DNA from: Domibacillus iocasae
GTDB taxonomy: Bacteria; Bacillota; Bacilli; Bacillales; Domibacillaceae
Assembly (NCBI RefSeq): GCF_001750285.1
Contig: NZ_MAMP01000022.1
Span: 540,692 to 604,691, forward strand
Reading direction: 5' to 3'
Length of the DNA: 64,000 nt
Shown: positions 15,015 through 24,094 of the stretch, piece by piece
How positions within the stretch are numbered: position 1 is the stretch's first letter
How the letters are laid out: each line of letters opens with the position of its first letter
Made by a program: the position numbers and the translations under genes
Notes under the pieces: generated by a model
Told to the model about the DNA's origin: nothing
Databases searched by the model: none
Seen by the model: only the letters and a program-made list of their open reading frames with translations

Positions 15015-16784
15015 ATGGCTACGACAATCGAAGTGAACAAACAGAGTGTCAAACAATTATTAGAAACAGGCAAAGTTAATAAATTCATTATCCCTGAGTA
15101 TCAACGTCCATATGCGTGGACTGACGAACAAATTCAAACGCTCTTTGAGGATTTAGTAGAGTACACAGAAAATGATAATGAAAGCACTTATTTTCTTGGA
15201 ACAATTGTTTCTTACGAGAATGAGGATGACGAACAGGAAATTATAGATGGTCAACAACGAGTTACATCTTTGTTTTTATTGCTTCGTGCACTCTACTCAA
15301 AACTTAATTCAATGACAGAAACAAAAGAAGTGAAAAATTTCAAGGGACAAATTGAATCAGCATTGTGGCAACAGGATGAATTAACTGCTGAGGTTGATTT
15401 CGAAAAAACGCTTATTGAATCCCGAGTGATGAGAGATGAAGGAAACGGAATTTTTGCTAAAATTCTTACTAGTGGCACTATTAAAGACGATGCGAAAGAT
15501 AACTATTCATTAAACTATAAATTATTTACAGGGCTAATTGAGAAATATGCTACTAATGAGCCAGAATTGTTTTTCTGGTTCATTCGAAATGTTTTGAACA
15601 AAGCGATTTTATTACCAATTACGGCAGATTCACAAGATACGGCTTTAACTATCTTCTCAACTCTAAACGATAGAGGATTAGCTTTATCCGATGCAGATAT
15701 TTTTAAAGCAAAGATTTATAATCACTTGGATGCTGAAGGGAAAGCCGTGTTTATTGAACAGTGGCAACAACTTGATGATGAAGCTACAAATGCGAATGAA
15801 AGTATTCAAAAACTATTTTATTATTATATGTTCTATTTGAGAGCATTAGAAAACGATAGAAATACAACAACACCAGGAATAAGGAAATATTATTCAAGGA
15901 ATAACTTTGGGCAGTTATATAAGAGCGACGTGATGAAGAACCTTAATACGGTGCTTAACTTATGGATAGTAGTTAATAATCGTGTAGAAATCGAAGATGA
16001 AGAATGGTCGAAAAATATCGAAATTAAACAAGTCCTTGATGGGTTAACTTCGTATCCAAATGAATTTTGGAAGTACCCAGTGGTTATTTATTATCTTAAA
16101 TATCATGATTCGCAAGATTTTGAAGTCCTATTCTTAAAATTCCTCAAGAAACTACTTGCAGTGTTGGCGGCAAGGTATATAGTTACGCCAACTATTAATG
16201 CTGTAAAGCGAGGAATCTTGAATTTAAACTCTGAAATTATTAGATCCTCTATGCCGAAATTTGATTTTGCTACAGTAGATGAACAGGAATTAAAAGGGAA
16301 GATAAAAATGGCTCACCGTAATACTGTTCGTATGATATTGAAGATTCTTGCTTATCGAAGTCAGGAGGAACTACTTCCCGAGAAATGGGAAATAGAGCAT
16401 ATCCTTCCTCAAAAATGGCAATCAAGTTATTTCCCAAACAATTCTGATGGAGAAGTAAAAGAGTTAGTGGAACACATTGGGAATAAGATTCCTTTTGAGA
16501 AAAAGCTAAACATTATTGCAAGTAATGGATACTTTAAAAAGAAACAAGAAAGTTACAAGAAATCAAAAGTACAGTCATTACTTGATCTTTCTAATCAACA
16601 TAATGACTGGGGGCTAAATGAAATTCGAGAAAGAGACATTCGAATTTCTGATGAGGTGTTAATCACACTAAGAGATTGGGGATTAAATCAATCTGAATTT
16701 CCTGTTCAAGAAGAACAATCTCCAGTTCCAACCCCTGAAGAATCTAAGATAATTGAAGAGTTAAAAAGAAAAGGTTTAATTTAA
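15015..16784 (+). CDS. DUF262/DUF1524 protein (GmrSD-like, possible type IV restriction)
   Basis: 589 residues from the ATG at 15015, which has GGAG 8 nt upstream; an in-frame TTG at 14973 lacks such a site. The N-terminal DUF262 (GmrS-like) motifs are IPEYQRPYAW and EIIDGQQRVTSLFLLLRALY. The C-terminal DUF1524 (GmrD-like HNH) region holds WEIEHILPQKWQ and the later HIGNKIPFEKKLNI. Fused GmrSD proteins cleave glucosylated or otherwise modified DNA, and many family members are in phage-defence islands. It sits among mobile-element debris, and a membrane coiled-coil gene follows 93 bp later. Confidence 0.88.
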   Translation: MATTIEVNKQSVKQLLETGKVNKFIIPEYQRPYAWTDEQIQTLFEDLVEYTENDNESTYFLGTIVSYENEDDEQEIIDGQQRVTSLFLLLRALYSKLNSMTETKEVKNFKGQIESALWQQDELTAEVDFEKTLIESRVMRDEGNGIFAKILTSGTIKDDAKDNYSLNYKLFTGLIEKYATNEPELFFWFIRNVLNKAILLPITADSQDTALTIFSTLNDRGLALSDADIFKAKIYNHLDAEGKAVFIEQWQQLDDEATNANESIQKLFYYYMFYLRALENDRNTTTPGIRKYYSRNNFGQLYKSDVMKNLNTVLNLWIVVNNRVEIEDEEWSKNIEIKQVLDGLTSYPNEFWKYPVVIYYLKYHDSQDFEVLFLKFLKKLLAVLAARYIVTPTINAVKRGILNLNSEIIRSSMPKFDFATVDEQELKGKIKMAHRNTVRMILKILAYRSQEELLPEKWEIEHILPQKWQSSYFPNNSDGEVKELVEHIGNKIPFEKKLNIIASNGYFKKKQESYKKSKVQSLLDLSNQHNDWGLNEIRERDIRISDEVLITLRDWGLNQSEFPVQEEQSPVPTPEESKIIEELKRKGLI

Positions 16785-16877
16785 GAGTATTTGTTGCCTA
16801 AACGTATTTGAGTCAATAACTAGGAACTCATTAGAGTTATTGAAGTATTGCTATCGGACACGAGGAGAGAGTTGCAA

Positions 16878-17834
16878 ATGGAGCTGGAAAAGAAGAGGGG
16901 TAAATCTAGCCCCAAACAATCACTTCAAAGATATTTGTTCCCAATTACGATAATTTCATCAATATTAATTTCAGGGTCAGTCGGATACACAGCTAGTCAG
17001 ATAGCTATCAATAATAGTTCTAGTGACTCCGCAGAGATAAATGCTATGAAGAACCGACTAACTGAAAATAGGAAGGATTCAATAAAAGTAGTAGAAACAG
17101 AAATACCAAAAATAATTAGCGATTTAGAGAAATATAATCAGGATATAAATTTAATAGATGAAAATATTAAGTGGTTATATGGAAATTTAGCTTCTATAAG
17201 AGATGCAATAGGTAAATTTGACACAGCACTTTTCGTCTTAAATGGAGTCAGCACTTTTGTTAATGTTCCAATTCCAAGTAAAATGAGTACAAGTTTAGCT
17301 TCTGCAAAGATTAAACTTGAAGAAGTTGATAGCATATTATTCCGTATGGAGAACTTAACAGTTATCAAACAAGAGATGAGTGATTCTCATCACAAGTTAA
17401 AGTTATTATACGAAGAATATCAAAGGGAAAAAAGCATTGAAAAGTTACTTCTTATTGAACAAGAGTTAAACTCAAACTTGATTTATCAGATTGAAGATTT
17501 AAGAAATATCACTATGGAAGCTCATGAAGTTTTTGAACTATCTTCAAGTGTATTAGGGATAGTAAATAAAGCTGAATCCTCTTTAAATTCAATACGGGAA
17601 ACGGGGGAAAATACGCTAGATGCAGTTCAGTTTTGGAAGGACAATGAAGAGAATTCTGAAATGGGGGCAAATATAAAGGAAAACTTAGAAAAGGATTTAA
17701 AAGCTTCTAAAGAGGAGATTCAAGATCTACCCAAGGAATTAGATCAACAATCCAAGGGCAGTATTACGTCAATAGATAATGTTAAAAAGGAGCTACAGAC
17801 TATAAGGTTAGCACAAATGGTCATTGGTGAATGA
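16878..17834 (+). CDS. Membrane-anchored coiled-coil protein, uncharacterised
   Basis: 318 residues from the ATG at 16878, with GAGGAGAG upstream. One transmembrane helix lies at about residues 20-43 (LFPITIISSILISGSVGY). The rest is charged, heptad-rich coiled coil (for example KDSIKVVETEIPKIISDLEK) with a short hydrophobic patch VLNGVSTFVNVPIPSK. No enzyme motif is visible. It lies downstream of the DUF262 protein and ends before a strong terminator, so the two may be one operon. It may act as a membrane scaffold or effector; this is inference only. Confidence 0.7.
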   Translation: MELEKKRGKSSPKQSLQRYLFPITIISSILISGSVGYTASQIAINNSSSDSAEINAMKNRLTENRKDSIKVVETEIPKIISDLEKYNQDINLIDENIKWLYGNLASIRDAIGKFDTALFVLNGVSTFVNVPIPSKMSTSLASAKIKLEEVDSILFRMENLTVIKQEMSDSHHKLKLLYEEYQREKSIEKLLLIEQELNSNLIYQIEDLRNITMEAHEVFELSSSVLGIVNKAESSLNSIRETGENTLDAVQFWKDNEENSEMGANIKENLEKDLKASKEEIQDLPKELDQQSKGSITSIDNVKKELQTIRLAQMVIGE

Positions 17835-17930
17835 ATAGCGAGAAAGTATAATACCTCTTTTAAATTTTTTCGCGTATAGATGATTTACGGTGAACCTTAC
17901 CATGAGTAAGCGCATAGTCATTTGTTTTTT

Positions 17931-17976
17931 AAAGCGTCAAAGTACAAATGAATGTCTTTGACGCTTCTTTGTTTTT
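17931..17976 (+). terminator. Intrinsic terminator after the coiled-coil gene
   Basis: AAGCGTCAAAG (17932-17942) and CTTTGACGCTT (17956-17966) form an 11-bp stem with a 13-nt loop. CTTTGTTTTTG follows. Confidence 0.8.
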
Positions 17977-18075
17977 GTGAATCTCCTTCATTAACAGTCA
18001 TTTTATTGACGATTGAATTTTACTTTAAAGTGATTACTTCATCCTCTGTAAACTACATTTACTAAGTTTTTCAAA

Positions 18076-18118
18076 ACGTACTTTAATAAGGTTCGAAAGT
18101 TACCTTATTAAAATACGT
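18076..18118. repeat. 17-bp near-perfect inverted repeat
   Basis: ACGTACTTTAATAAGGT (18076-18092) pairs with ACCTTATTAAAATACGT (18102-18118), with a single mismatch and a 9-nt loop. TTACTGT (about 18118-18124) and ACAGTAA about 30 bp later add a second nested pair. No T tract is present. The remaining DNA from 17,977 to 18,486 shows no gene. Confidence 0.5.
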
Positions 18119-18486
18119 TACTGTTCAGTAATTTAACTGAGTATCAACTTACAGTAATGGATATACAGAATAAAAAACTCATACTTTTTCTCATAGTGCT
18201 TTTCATTTCGGCTTAATACCATTTAAAACGAAATCGAAAACGTTGATTTAAAGCCATTTTTCAATCGCATTTCCTTCCGTTTTATAGGTGGCTTGATGGG
18301 CGGCATGAGGTAACATTACACATGAAAAACTTACAATTTTGCCGTTCGAGCCCGGGCTTGTCCTGGTTGATGAAATTTCGAACACTAAGCTCGTTACCTT
18401 AGAGAGAAAGGATCCTGAATTCCATTCCGATGAACAGGAAACCAGGATTCACACGATTTTAGCACACGTTTTCTAAAAGAGATAAG

Positions 18487-18531
18487 AAAAGGGTTGCACA
18501 GCCGGATGATCCGTTGGCAGCCCTTTTTATT
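18487..18531 (-). terminator. Terminator of the minus-strand gene at 18534
   Basis: AAAGGGTTGC and GCAGCCCTTT form an imperfect stem with internal CCGGATGATCCG. T runs lie on both sides, so it can act in both directions. Confidence 0.7.
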
Positions 18532-18533
18532 GG

Positions 18534-18842
18534 TTATGGCTTTTTCTTTCCATCCCATCGGGCAATCTCCTCTGTAACAATAAAAGCGAGATCGTCATTG
18601 CCGAATAGGGATAGCACGCCAAGTAACGTTTCATCTGGCACCTCTCCAGCTTCTTTTTTCGGCACCGTCAAGGCAAGTGCGTCTTTTAACGCTTGATTCT
18701 CCGCCTGGTCCGGATATGCTTTTAAGTAAACGGCTTCGGGGTCCAGGTTGTGATTGATGCACCACTGCGCGAACACTAAAATCATCATATTTTCTTCTTT
18801 CTGATAGCTCTGTACAATAAAATCTTCCATTTCCTTTGACAT
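18534..18842 (-). CDS. Uncharacterised small acidic protein
   Basis: 102 residues beginning MSKEMEDFIVQSYQKEENMM. The start at 18842 is preferred because AGGAGAG stands 6 nt upstream on the minus strand; a longer frame reaches 18857. It contains FAQWCINHNLDPEAVYLKAY and ends NDDLAFIVTEEIARWDGKKKP. It has no signal peptide or membrane segment. The family is not recognised. It ends on its own terminator and looks like a single-gene unit. Confidence 0.7.
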   Translation of the reverse strand: MSKEMEDFIVQSYQKEENMMILVFAQWCINHNLDPEAVYLKAYPDQAENQALKDALALTVPKKEAGEVPDETLLGVLSLFGNDDLAFIVTEEIARWDGKKKP

Positions 18843-19029
18843 TCCATCTCTCCTCACACTTCATTGCTTTGCTTCATTGTATCGGGATCATCTTCCGCAC
18901 TCAAGCGACACACCCTCTTTAAGAAAAAAATTTCTTTGTACCCAATGACACTATTTGATGGCTTTAGTCAAAAACCAACAAATTTTCACAAGCATTTGGT
19001 AAAATGGTAGCAAATAAAAAAGGAAGTGT

Positions 19030-19362
19030 ATGATGATGCCAGTCCATAACAAGCTTGTTCGAGACCGCATTTTAGAAGTAATTGAAAAAGCGGGCAAAAC
19101 GTATACATCACGCGTTTTGGATGAAAAAGAATACATAAAAGAAGTAAGAACAAAAATGCACGAAGAGTTAGCCGAATATGAAGAGGCCGAAAACGATCAG
19201 GATGCGGTAGAGGAGCTGGCTGATTTATTGGAGCTTATCCATGCAGCGGCAGCGATCCACGGAGCAACAGCTGATGAGCTAGAGGAAGTACGTCGTGCAA
19301 AGGCTGAAAAGCGCGGCGGATTCAGTGACCGCATTTATTTAATTGAGGTAGAGGATGACTAA
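19030..19362 (+). CDS. MazG-like all-alpha NTP pyrophosphohydrolase
   Basis: 110 residues. HNKLVRDRILEVIEK is the usual N-terminus of small MazG-like/COG4997 proteins. KMHEELAEYEEAEND and VEELADLLELIHA supply the EExxE and ExxD magnesium-binding motifs of the all-alpha NTP-PPase fold. It presumably hydrolyses a (d)NTP to NMP and pyrophosphate. It overlaps the following helicase gene by 8 bp, so the two are translationally coupled. Such hydrolases occur both as housekeeping and in phage-defence contexts. Start ATG 19030, 19033 or 19036 (three in a row). Confidence 0.85.
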   Translation: MMMPVHNKLVRDRILEVIEKAGKTYTSRVLDEKEYIKEVRTKMHEELAEYEEAENDQDAVEELADLLELIHAAAAIHGATADELEEVRRAKAEKRGGFSDRIYLIEVEDD

Positions 19363-21757
19363 GCTGCAGCTCATCACCTCACAGCTACTGGACATCATCA
19401 ACCGACTTGCGGATGAAGCAACAGAAATTGATATTTTAACCTCTTTTGTCATGAAGTCCGGCGTGAAAAAATTGGTTCCTGCCTTGCAAAAAGTAGCCGC
19501 AAGAGGAGCGGAAATCCGGATTGGAACGGGCGACTACCTGCATATTACTCAGCCGGATGCTCTGCAAATACTGATCGAAGAAGTGCCGGAAGCCGAGATA
19601 CGCCTTTATAAAAGCGACGGCCGGTCGTTTCATCCGAAAGCGTATTTGTTCCGTCTTGGCGAAAATGGACATGTTATTATCGGTTCCTCCAATATGTCAG
19701 CCATGGCACTGACAGGCGGCGTAGAATGGAATGTTGCTGCCCAAAATGAAGCCCTTTTTGAAGAAGTCCTTCAGGAATTTGAAGCCGTCTTTTACAATGA
19801 GCGGACTATTCCTGTTAATTCGGAAACAATTAGCGATTATCGAAGCCGCTATGACCAGTTTCATGAAAAGCAGTCGCTTCGCGTGCAGTGGACTGAAACC
19901 GAAGAAGTAGATGTGATGTTTTCTGAGCCTGGCGACCAGGAATCCATTGTAGCGGAAGAACCAGAAACATATACTATTTTATCGCCGCGTCCTGCCCAGA
20001 AAGATGCTTTAACAGCTCTGGAGCAGACAATGGAGGAAGAATATGAACGGGCTTTAGTGGTCATGGCAACCGGGCTCGGGAAAACGTATCTTGCTGCTTT
20101 TTTTGCCAAGCATTTTAAGCGGGTGTTGTTTGTTGCCCATCGCATCGAAATTTTAGAGCAGGCGAAAAAGTCTTTTTTACAGGTGCATCCAAATCGTACA
20201 GCTGGAATTTTAGATGGTCATACAAAAGAAAAAGAAGCGGACATGATTTTCGCCTCTGTGTTTACTATCGGTTCCAAGCATCACCTTCATACATTTGAAC
20301 CGGATGCATTTGATTTGATTGTAATTGATGAATTTCATCATGCAGCGAGCCAGTCGTATCAAAAAGTGCGTGACTACTTTACGCCAAAGTTTTTTCTCGG
20401 AATTACGGCTACGCCAGACCGGATGGACAATAAAGATGTGTATGGCATTTGTGATGGAAACGTCGCGTACCGTATTCATTTTACGGAAGCGATTCAAAAA
20501 CAGTGGCTGGCGCCGTTTCATTATTACGGCGTTTATGATGATACCGACTATTCGGCGCTGACCTGGCTTGGCAGCCGCTATGATGAGGAAGAATTATTAT
20601 CGGTGCAAATGCGGGCGGACATGGCGGAAAAAATTATAAATGCATGGCACAAGCATAAGCAGACGAGAACGATTGCATTTTGTTCATCGATCCGGCAGGC
20701 GGAGTTTTTAAGCAGCTATTTTAACGACAACGGCTATAAAACGATTGCGCTTCATTCCGGCACTAAAACGATTTCCCGTCCGGCGGCGATTTCTATGCTG
20801 GATGGAGGAGAGCTGGACATTATTTTTACCGTCGATCTTTTTAATGAAGGCGTTGATATTCCGTCTGTCGATACCATTTTATTTGTGCGTCCGACTGAAT
20901 CCTTAACGGTTTTTACGCAGCAAATTGGACGCGGTCTCAGAACGGCACCGGGTAAAACGCATTGCATTATGATTGACCTAATCGGCAATTACCGAAACGC
21001 TGATGTGAAAATGCGCGTTTTTGACACAGAACCTGACCGAAAAACGCGTGACGTTATTCCAGCAGTGCCGGCCGAGTGTGTAATCGAATTTGATTTAAAG
21101 GCGGTCGAGCTGCTAAAAGAAATGAACCGCAAGCGCAACCCGCGAAAAGATCAGCTGTACTTTGCCTATGAAGACCTGAAAAAAGAACTGGGCTGGCGAC
21201 CATCTTATTTGGAGCTTCATCTACACGGAGCTGCCGACAGCAAAATGATCAAGGAATTCCATCAATCGTATCCGGGCTTTTTATACGCAATTGGGGAATT
21301 AAATGAAGAAGAGAAAGCCGTATTCCGGCAGTTTGAGCACTGGTTTGTGGAAGTCGAAAAAACCGGCATGACGAAAAGCTATAAAATGGTGGTGCTGCGC
21401 TACATGCTGTCAAAAGGAGCAGAACACTGGCTCGACCCAATTACTCCGTTGGAAGCCGCACCATATTTCCATGATTATCTGACATCAAAAGAATATCGGA
21501 AGCGAATTGATTTTTCCGACCGGCAGGGTAAAAAGCTGAAGCAATATAACGAGAAAGCAGTCGCCGACTTGATCGCCAACATGCCGATGACAAAGTGGAG
21601 CGGCAGCAGCAAGGGATTAATCACGTTTGAAAACGGCCTATTTCAGCTTCATGTGGGAGCAGCGGGAAATAAAATGGTTTATAAGTGGACACAAGAGATT
21701 TGTGAATTTAGATTGCATGGGTATTTTGAGAGAAAAGAAAATTCAATTAATAAATAA
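19355..21757 (+). CDS. PLD-nuclease/superfamily 2 helicase fusion
   Basis: 800 residues. Residues about 1-160 are a phospholipase-D-like nuclease domain: FHPKAYLF followed by IIGSSNMSAMALTGGVEWN gives one HxK-N HKD-type site. A DEAD/DEAH helicase core follows: Walker A MATGLGKTYLAA, motif II VIDEFHHA, motif III GITATPDRM, motif Ia VLFVAHR, motif V FNEGVDIP and motif VI QQIGRGLRT. The C-terminal 250 residues (from about 550) resemble the tail of DUF3427-type helicases. It should be an ATP-driven DNA translocase with nuclease activity, in repair or defence. It overlaps the MazG-like gene upstream. Confidence 0.9.
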   Translation: MTKLQLITSQLLDIINRLADEATEIDILTSFVMKSGVKKLVPALQKVAARGAEIRIGTGDYLHITQPDALQILIEEVPEAEIRLYKSDGRSFHPKAYLFRLGENGHVIIGSSNMSAMALTGGVEWNVAAQNEALFEEVLQEFEAVFYNERTIPVNSETISDYRSRYDQFHEKQSLRVQWTETEEVDVMFSEPGDQESIVAEEPETYTILSPRPAQKDALTALEQTMEEEYERALVVMATGLGKTYLAAFFAKHFKRVLFVAHRIEILEQAKKSFLQVHPNRTAGILDGHTKEKEADMIFASVFTIGSKHHLHTFEPDAFDLIVIDEFHHAASQSYQKVRDYFTPKFFLGITATPDRMDNKDVYGICDGNVAYRIHFTEAIQKQWLAPFHYYGVYDDTDYSALTWLGSRYDEEELLSVQMRADMAEKIINAWHKHKQTRTIAFCSSIRQAEFLSSYFNDNGYKTIALHSGTKTISRPAAISMLDGGELDIIFTVDLFNEGVDIPSVDTILFVRPTESLTVFTQQIGRGLRTAPGKTHCIMIDLIGNYRNADVKMRVFDTEPDRKTRDVIPAVPAECVIEFDLKAVELLKEMNRKRNPRKDQLYFAYEDLKKELGWRPSYLELHLHGAADSKMIKEFHQSYPGFLYAIGELNEEEKAVFRQFEHWFVEVEKTGMTKSYKMVVLRYMLSKGAEHWLDPITPLEAAPYFHDYLTSKEYRKRIDFSDRQGKKLKQYNEKAVADLIANMPMTKWSGSSKGLITFENGLFQLHVGAAGNKMVYKWTQEICEFRLHGYFERKENSINK

Positions 21758-21820
21758 ATAGACTTTCAAGAATAGAACTTTTTTAATTTCGGAAAAGAAT
21801 TCTAGAAGGGGGTCCTTTTA

Positions 21821-22192
21821 ATGAAAAGAATAACCGTACGCTACATGGTCTTCCCAGACATTGAAGGCGGTGTGTCGGGTTTTTATGAATATGACCACGA
21901 CTCTCATTGTGTGGAACCGAGCATTTCCTATAAAAGCGGGCGCTGCCATACGGTGGGGGATGGGCTTGATGAGCTGGCGTTGAAGGCGGGATTTCAGACA
22001 CGGAAAGTTTTTGCGGCGGACCTTGGGAAGAAAAGCTGGAAAAATGAGTATGGGAAGGCGTTGTCGTTAGCGGTTGGAAGAAAGCTTGAGCGGGATGGCA
22101 TCTTGATGGTGATCAATGGAGATGAGGCATTGTTTCAATGCCCGGAAGGCGAGTTTGTTCCTTGGCCGCGGCGAACCGGAAAGAATGAGTGA
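21821..22192 (+). CDS. Uncharacterised protein
   Basis: 123 residues preceded by GGGGGTCC. The sequence begins MKRITVRYMVFPDIEGGVSG and continues with FYEYDHDSHCVEPSISY, then a basic stretch GKKSWKNEYGKALSLAVGRK. No domain is recognised. It follows the helicase by 63 bp on the same strand and is closed by the terminator at 22,243, so it may be the third gene of that operon. Confidence 0.6.
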   Translation: MKRITVRYMVFPDIEGGVSGFYEYDHDSHCVEPSISYKSGRCHTVGDGLDELALKAGFQTRKVFAADLGKKSWKNEYGKALSLAVGRKLERDGILMVINGDEALFQCPEGEFVPWPRRTGKNE

Positions 22193-22242
22193 ATCCGGAA
22201 AGGGAAGAAATACAGCAGCTGCATTTTAAAAAAATGGTGAAT

Positions 22243-22280
22243 AAAACAAGAGCTGGCTTTGAGCTAGCTCTTGTTTTATT
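22243..22280 (+). terminator. Intrinsic terminator
   Basis: AAAACAAGAGCT and AGCTCTTGTTTT form a 12-bp stem with an 11-nt loop, ending in TTTTATTG. Confidence 0.85.
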
Positions 22281-22623
22281 GTATTAGGTTATCTATAGAC
22301 AGGCTGTAAACAAACCCGCTTCGAAAAACGATTAGAAAATGTTAAAACAATTGCTCCACTATGATGGTTATACCTTCAAGAAGGATAAGGGAATGTGTGC
22401 GCTAGCTTGGACTGGATGTTTCACATGGCATTTGAACAATTCGCGCAGCAATACTGTAGCTTTCAAATAAACTTTGCAATGTGGAATGCTTTTTATCTTT
22501 TTTTAAAATGGAAAGGATATTTTTATAACAATAAGAATATAATTAAAAAAGATAATAATTTATTGTGAAACGATAAATATCCTGTTAAAATCAAATTGAA
22601 AATAAATAAGTGAGGTGCTTTTT
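22281..22623. other. Intergenic region, no gene seen
   Basis: AT-rich, with no frame that looks coding. It precedes the DUF2975 gene and presumably holds its promoter, but no convincing -35/-10 pair was picked out. Confidence 0.5.
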
Positions 22624-23100
22624 ATGAAACGAGGATCAACACTCTTTTTAAAAACGGCTGTTATTCTTATGGGAATTCCTGTTCTTGCTTTAGGCATATT
22701 TGGGTTGTATTGGTTAGCGAAAAATCCAGTGAATCCAGATTATGCCCATATACTATATCCCATTTTAATTGGTATGTATGTATCAATGATCCCGTTTTTC
22801 GTTGCATTGTATCAGGCTTTTAAACTTTTAAGCTATATTGATAAGAACCAGGCTTTCTCTGAATTGTCTGTTAAATCTCTAAAGAATATCAAATTCTGTG
22901 CAATGACAATCAGTGGTTTGTATGTGGTCATTATGCCATTTGTTTATCTCACAGCAGACCTAGACGATGCACCAGGTCTAATAATAATTGGAATGGTTCC
23001 TATCTTTGCTTCAATGGTAATCGCAGTATTCGCTGCTGTTCTTCAAAGGCTTTTACAAGAAGCCATCGATATAAAATCAGAAAATGACTTAATAGTCTGA
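22624..23100 (+). CDS. DUF2975 membrane protein
   Basis: 158 residues from the ATG at 22624, with GAGGTG upstream; a GTG 9 bp earlier overlaps that site. Four transmembrane segments are visible at about 7-30, 44-66, 95-118 and 125-148, the DUF2975 layout, with YIDKNQAFSELSVKSLKNIK in the loop. These proteins are typically paired with a YozG-like regulator, as here. The function is unknown; they are thought to be membrane partners of the regulator. Confidence 0.85.
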   Translation: MKRGSTLFLKTAVILMGIPVLALGIFGLYWLAKNPVNPDYAHILYPILIGMYVSMIPFFVALYQAFKLLSYIDKNQAFSELSVKSLKNIKFCAMTISGLYVVIMPFVYLTADLDDAPGLIIIGMVPIFASMVIAVFAAVLQRLLQEAIDIKSENDLIV

Positions 23101-23110
23101 GGTGAAAACA

Positions 23111-23335
23111 ATGGCAATTATCATCAATATTGATGTGATGCTGGCTAAAAGGAAAATGAGTGTTACAGAACTTTCTGAGAGGGTTGGAATAACAATGGCT
23201 AACCTTTCTATATTGAAAAATGGAAAGGCAAAAGCGATTCGGTTATCCACTTTAGAGGCGATTTGTAAAGCTTTAGAATGCCAACCGGGGGATATTTTGG
23301 AGTACAAAAGTGATGAAGACAGTCAAGGATCATAA
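23111..23335 (+). CDS. YozG-like XRE-family HTH regulator
   Basis: 74 residues. AIIINIDVMLAKRKMSVTEL and ERVGITMANLSILKNGKAKA, with RLSTLEAICKALECQPGDILEY, are the compact HTH_26/YozG signature. The ribosome site GAGGTGA overlaps the stop of the DUF2975 gene, so the pair is an operon with coupled translation. It likely controls its own operon. Confidence 0.9.
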   Translation: MAIIINIDVMLAKRKMSVTELSERVGITMANLSILKNGKAKAIRLSTLEAICKALECQPGDILEYKSDEDSQGS

Positions 23336-23411
23336 AGTTGGACTATGTAACATGTAAGAAAGGATCAAACTTTATTATAAATAATTGATATTTAACAGGT
23401 AGACGAACTAA

Positions 23412-23709
23412 ATGCGCCATAGCTTCTGGATTGGGTCAATTGATTTAAAAAACCGAGTCGTGAAAGTGTCGATTGGGATTGAGCAAATGCTTGGTTGCAC
23501 ACCGGAGGAATTTGCGGAGGACTACAATCTTTGGGCAAACAACGTACCGGCAAGACGAAGCCATTGTCAATCAGTAGTACAAGCGGCTTTTGGACGGTCA
23601 TCATTCAGAAGCACAGTGGCGATCTAGTCGAAAAGCTGGGGGTATTACTAAGATGGCCCTTATAAAAGATGAAGAAGGCAACGTGATTCGACCTGAACCG
23701 CGCTGGTAG
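23412..23709 (+). pseudogene. Decayed PAS-domain protein
   Basis: The first frame reads DLKNRVVKVSIGIEQMLG and TPEEFAEDYNLW, the PAS core 'VSPGIExLLGYTPEEF'. A one-base shift then gives DEAIVNQ, a stop, and YKRLLDGHHSEAQWRSSRK with MALIKDEEGNVIRPEPRW before TAG. That matches the second half of a PAS domain (HPDD...SEAQWR). At least one frameshift and one stop. It was probably the N-terminus of a GGDEF/EAL or kinase sensor. Confidence 0.7.
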
Positions 23710-23871
23710 CCGTGAAAAGGTGAATACCTCCAAATCTTTATCATTTTCCCTTTTTCGACATCATTCTTTCTTTTTTGATAAAAATCTTGCAGTTTGCTTA
23801 AAAGTGGATATAATTAGGTAATAGGTACTAAACCATCATTTATAATTTAATAATAGTGAAATCTACGATAA

Positions 23872-23960
23872 GAGCAAACTTATTGAAAGATAAGGACGCA
23901 AAGCCACGGGTCTAAAGCAAAGAAGCTAGGATAGCCGGGCTGCCGAAAAGGATTGGAGTA
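23872..23960 (+). ncRNA. c-di-GMP-I (GEMM-I) riboswitch
   Basis: The core matches the GEMM-I consensus. AGCAAAC, a short GAAA-capped hairpin (TTATTGAAAGATAA) and GGACGCAAAGCC (23894-23905) come first; then GGTCTAA, and the tetraloop-receptor side with AGGATAGCCGGGCTGCCGA (23929-23947). It is followed by a possible expression platform and a terminator at 24005. It senses the second messenger c-di-GMP. The first intact gene downstream is a GGDEF-EAL protein, which supports the assignment as feedback control. Confidence 0.9.
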
Positions 23961-24004
23961 TCGGAGAAAAAATGTCCTTTAAGAGGGATTTGCTTTTCTG
24001 CCGT

Positions 24005-24033
24005 CCCCACCATTCTTTTTGGTGGGTTTTTTT
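24005..24033 (+). terminator. Riboswitch-linked intrinsic terminator
   Basis: CCCACC (24006-24011) and GGTGGG (24021-24026) with a 9-nt loop and seven T. It lies 45-60 nt after the c-di-GMP aptamer, so it is probably its expression platform. Which state terminates cannot be told by eye. Confidence 0.8.
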
Positions 24034-24094
24034 ATTTCCAAAAAGGAAATATTTGTTAACGGAAAAATAAATCCATTAATGGGAGTGAAGGAAA

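Noticed and set aside
18335..18365. tRNA T-arm-like GTTCGAGCCCGGG
   Set aside because: No acceptor stem, anticodon arm or CCA-proximal pairing surrounds it.
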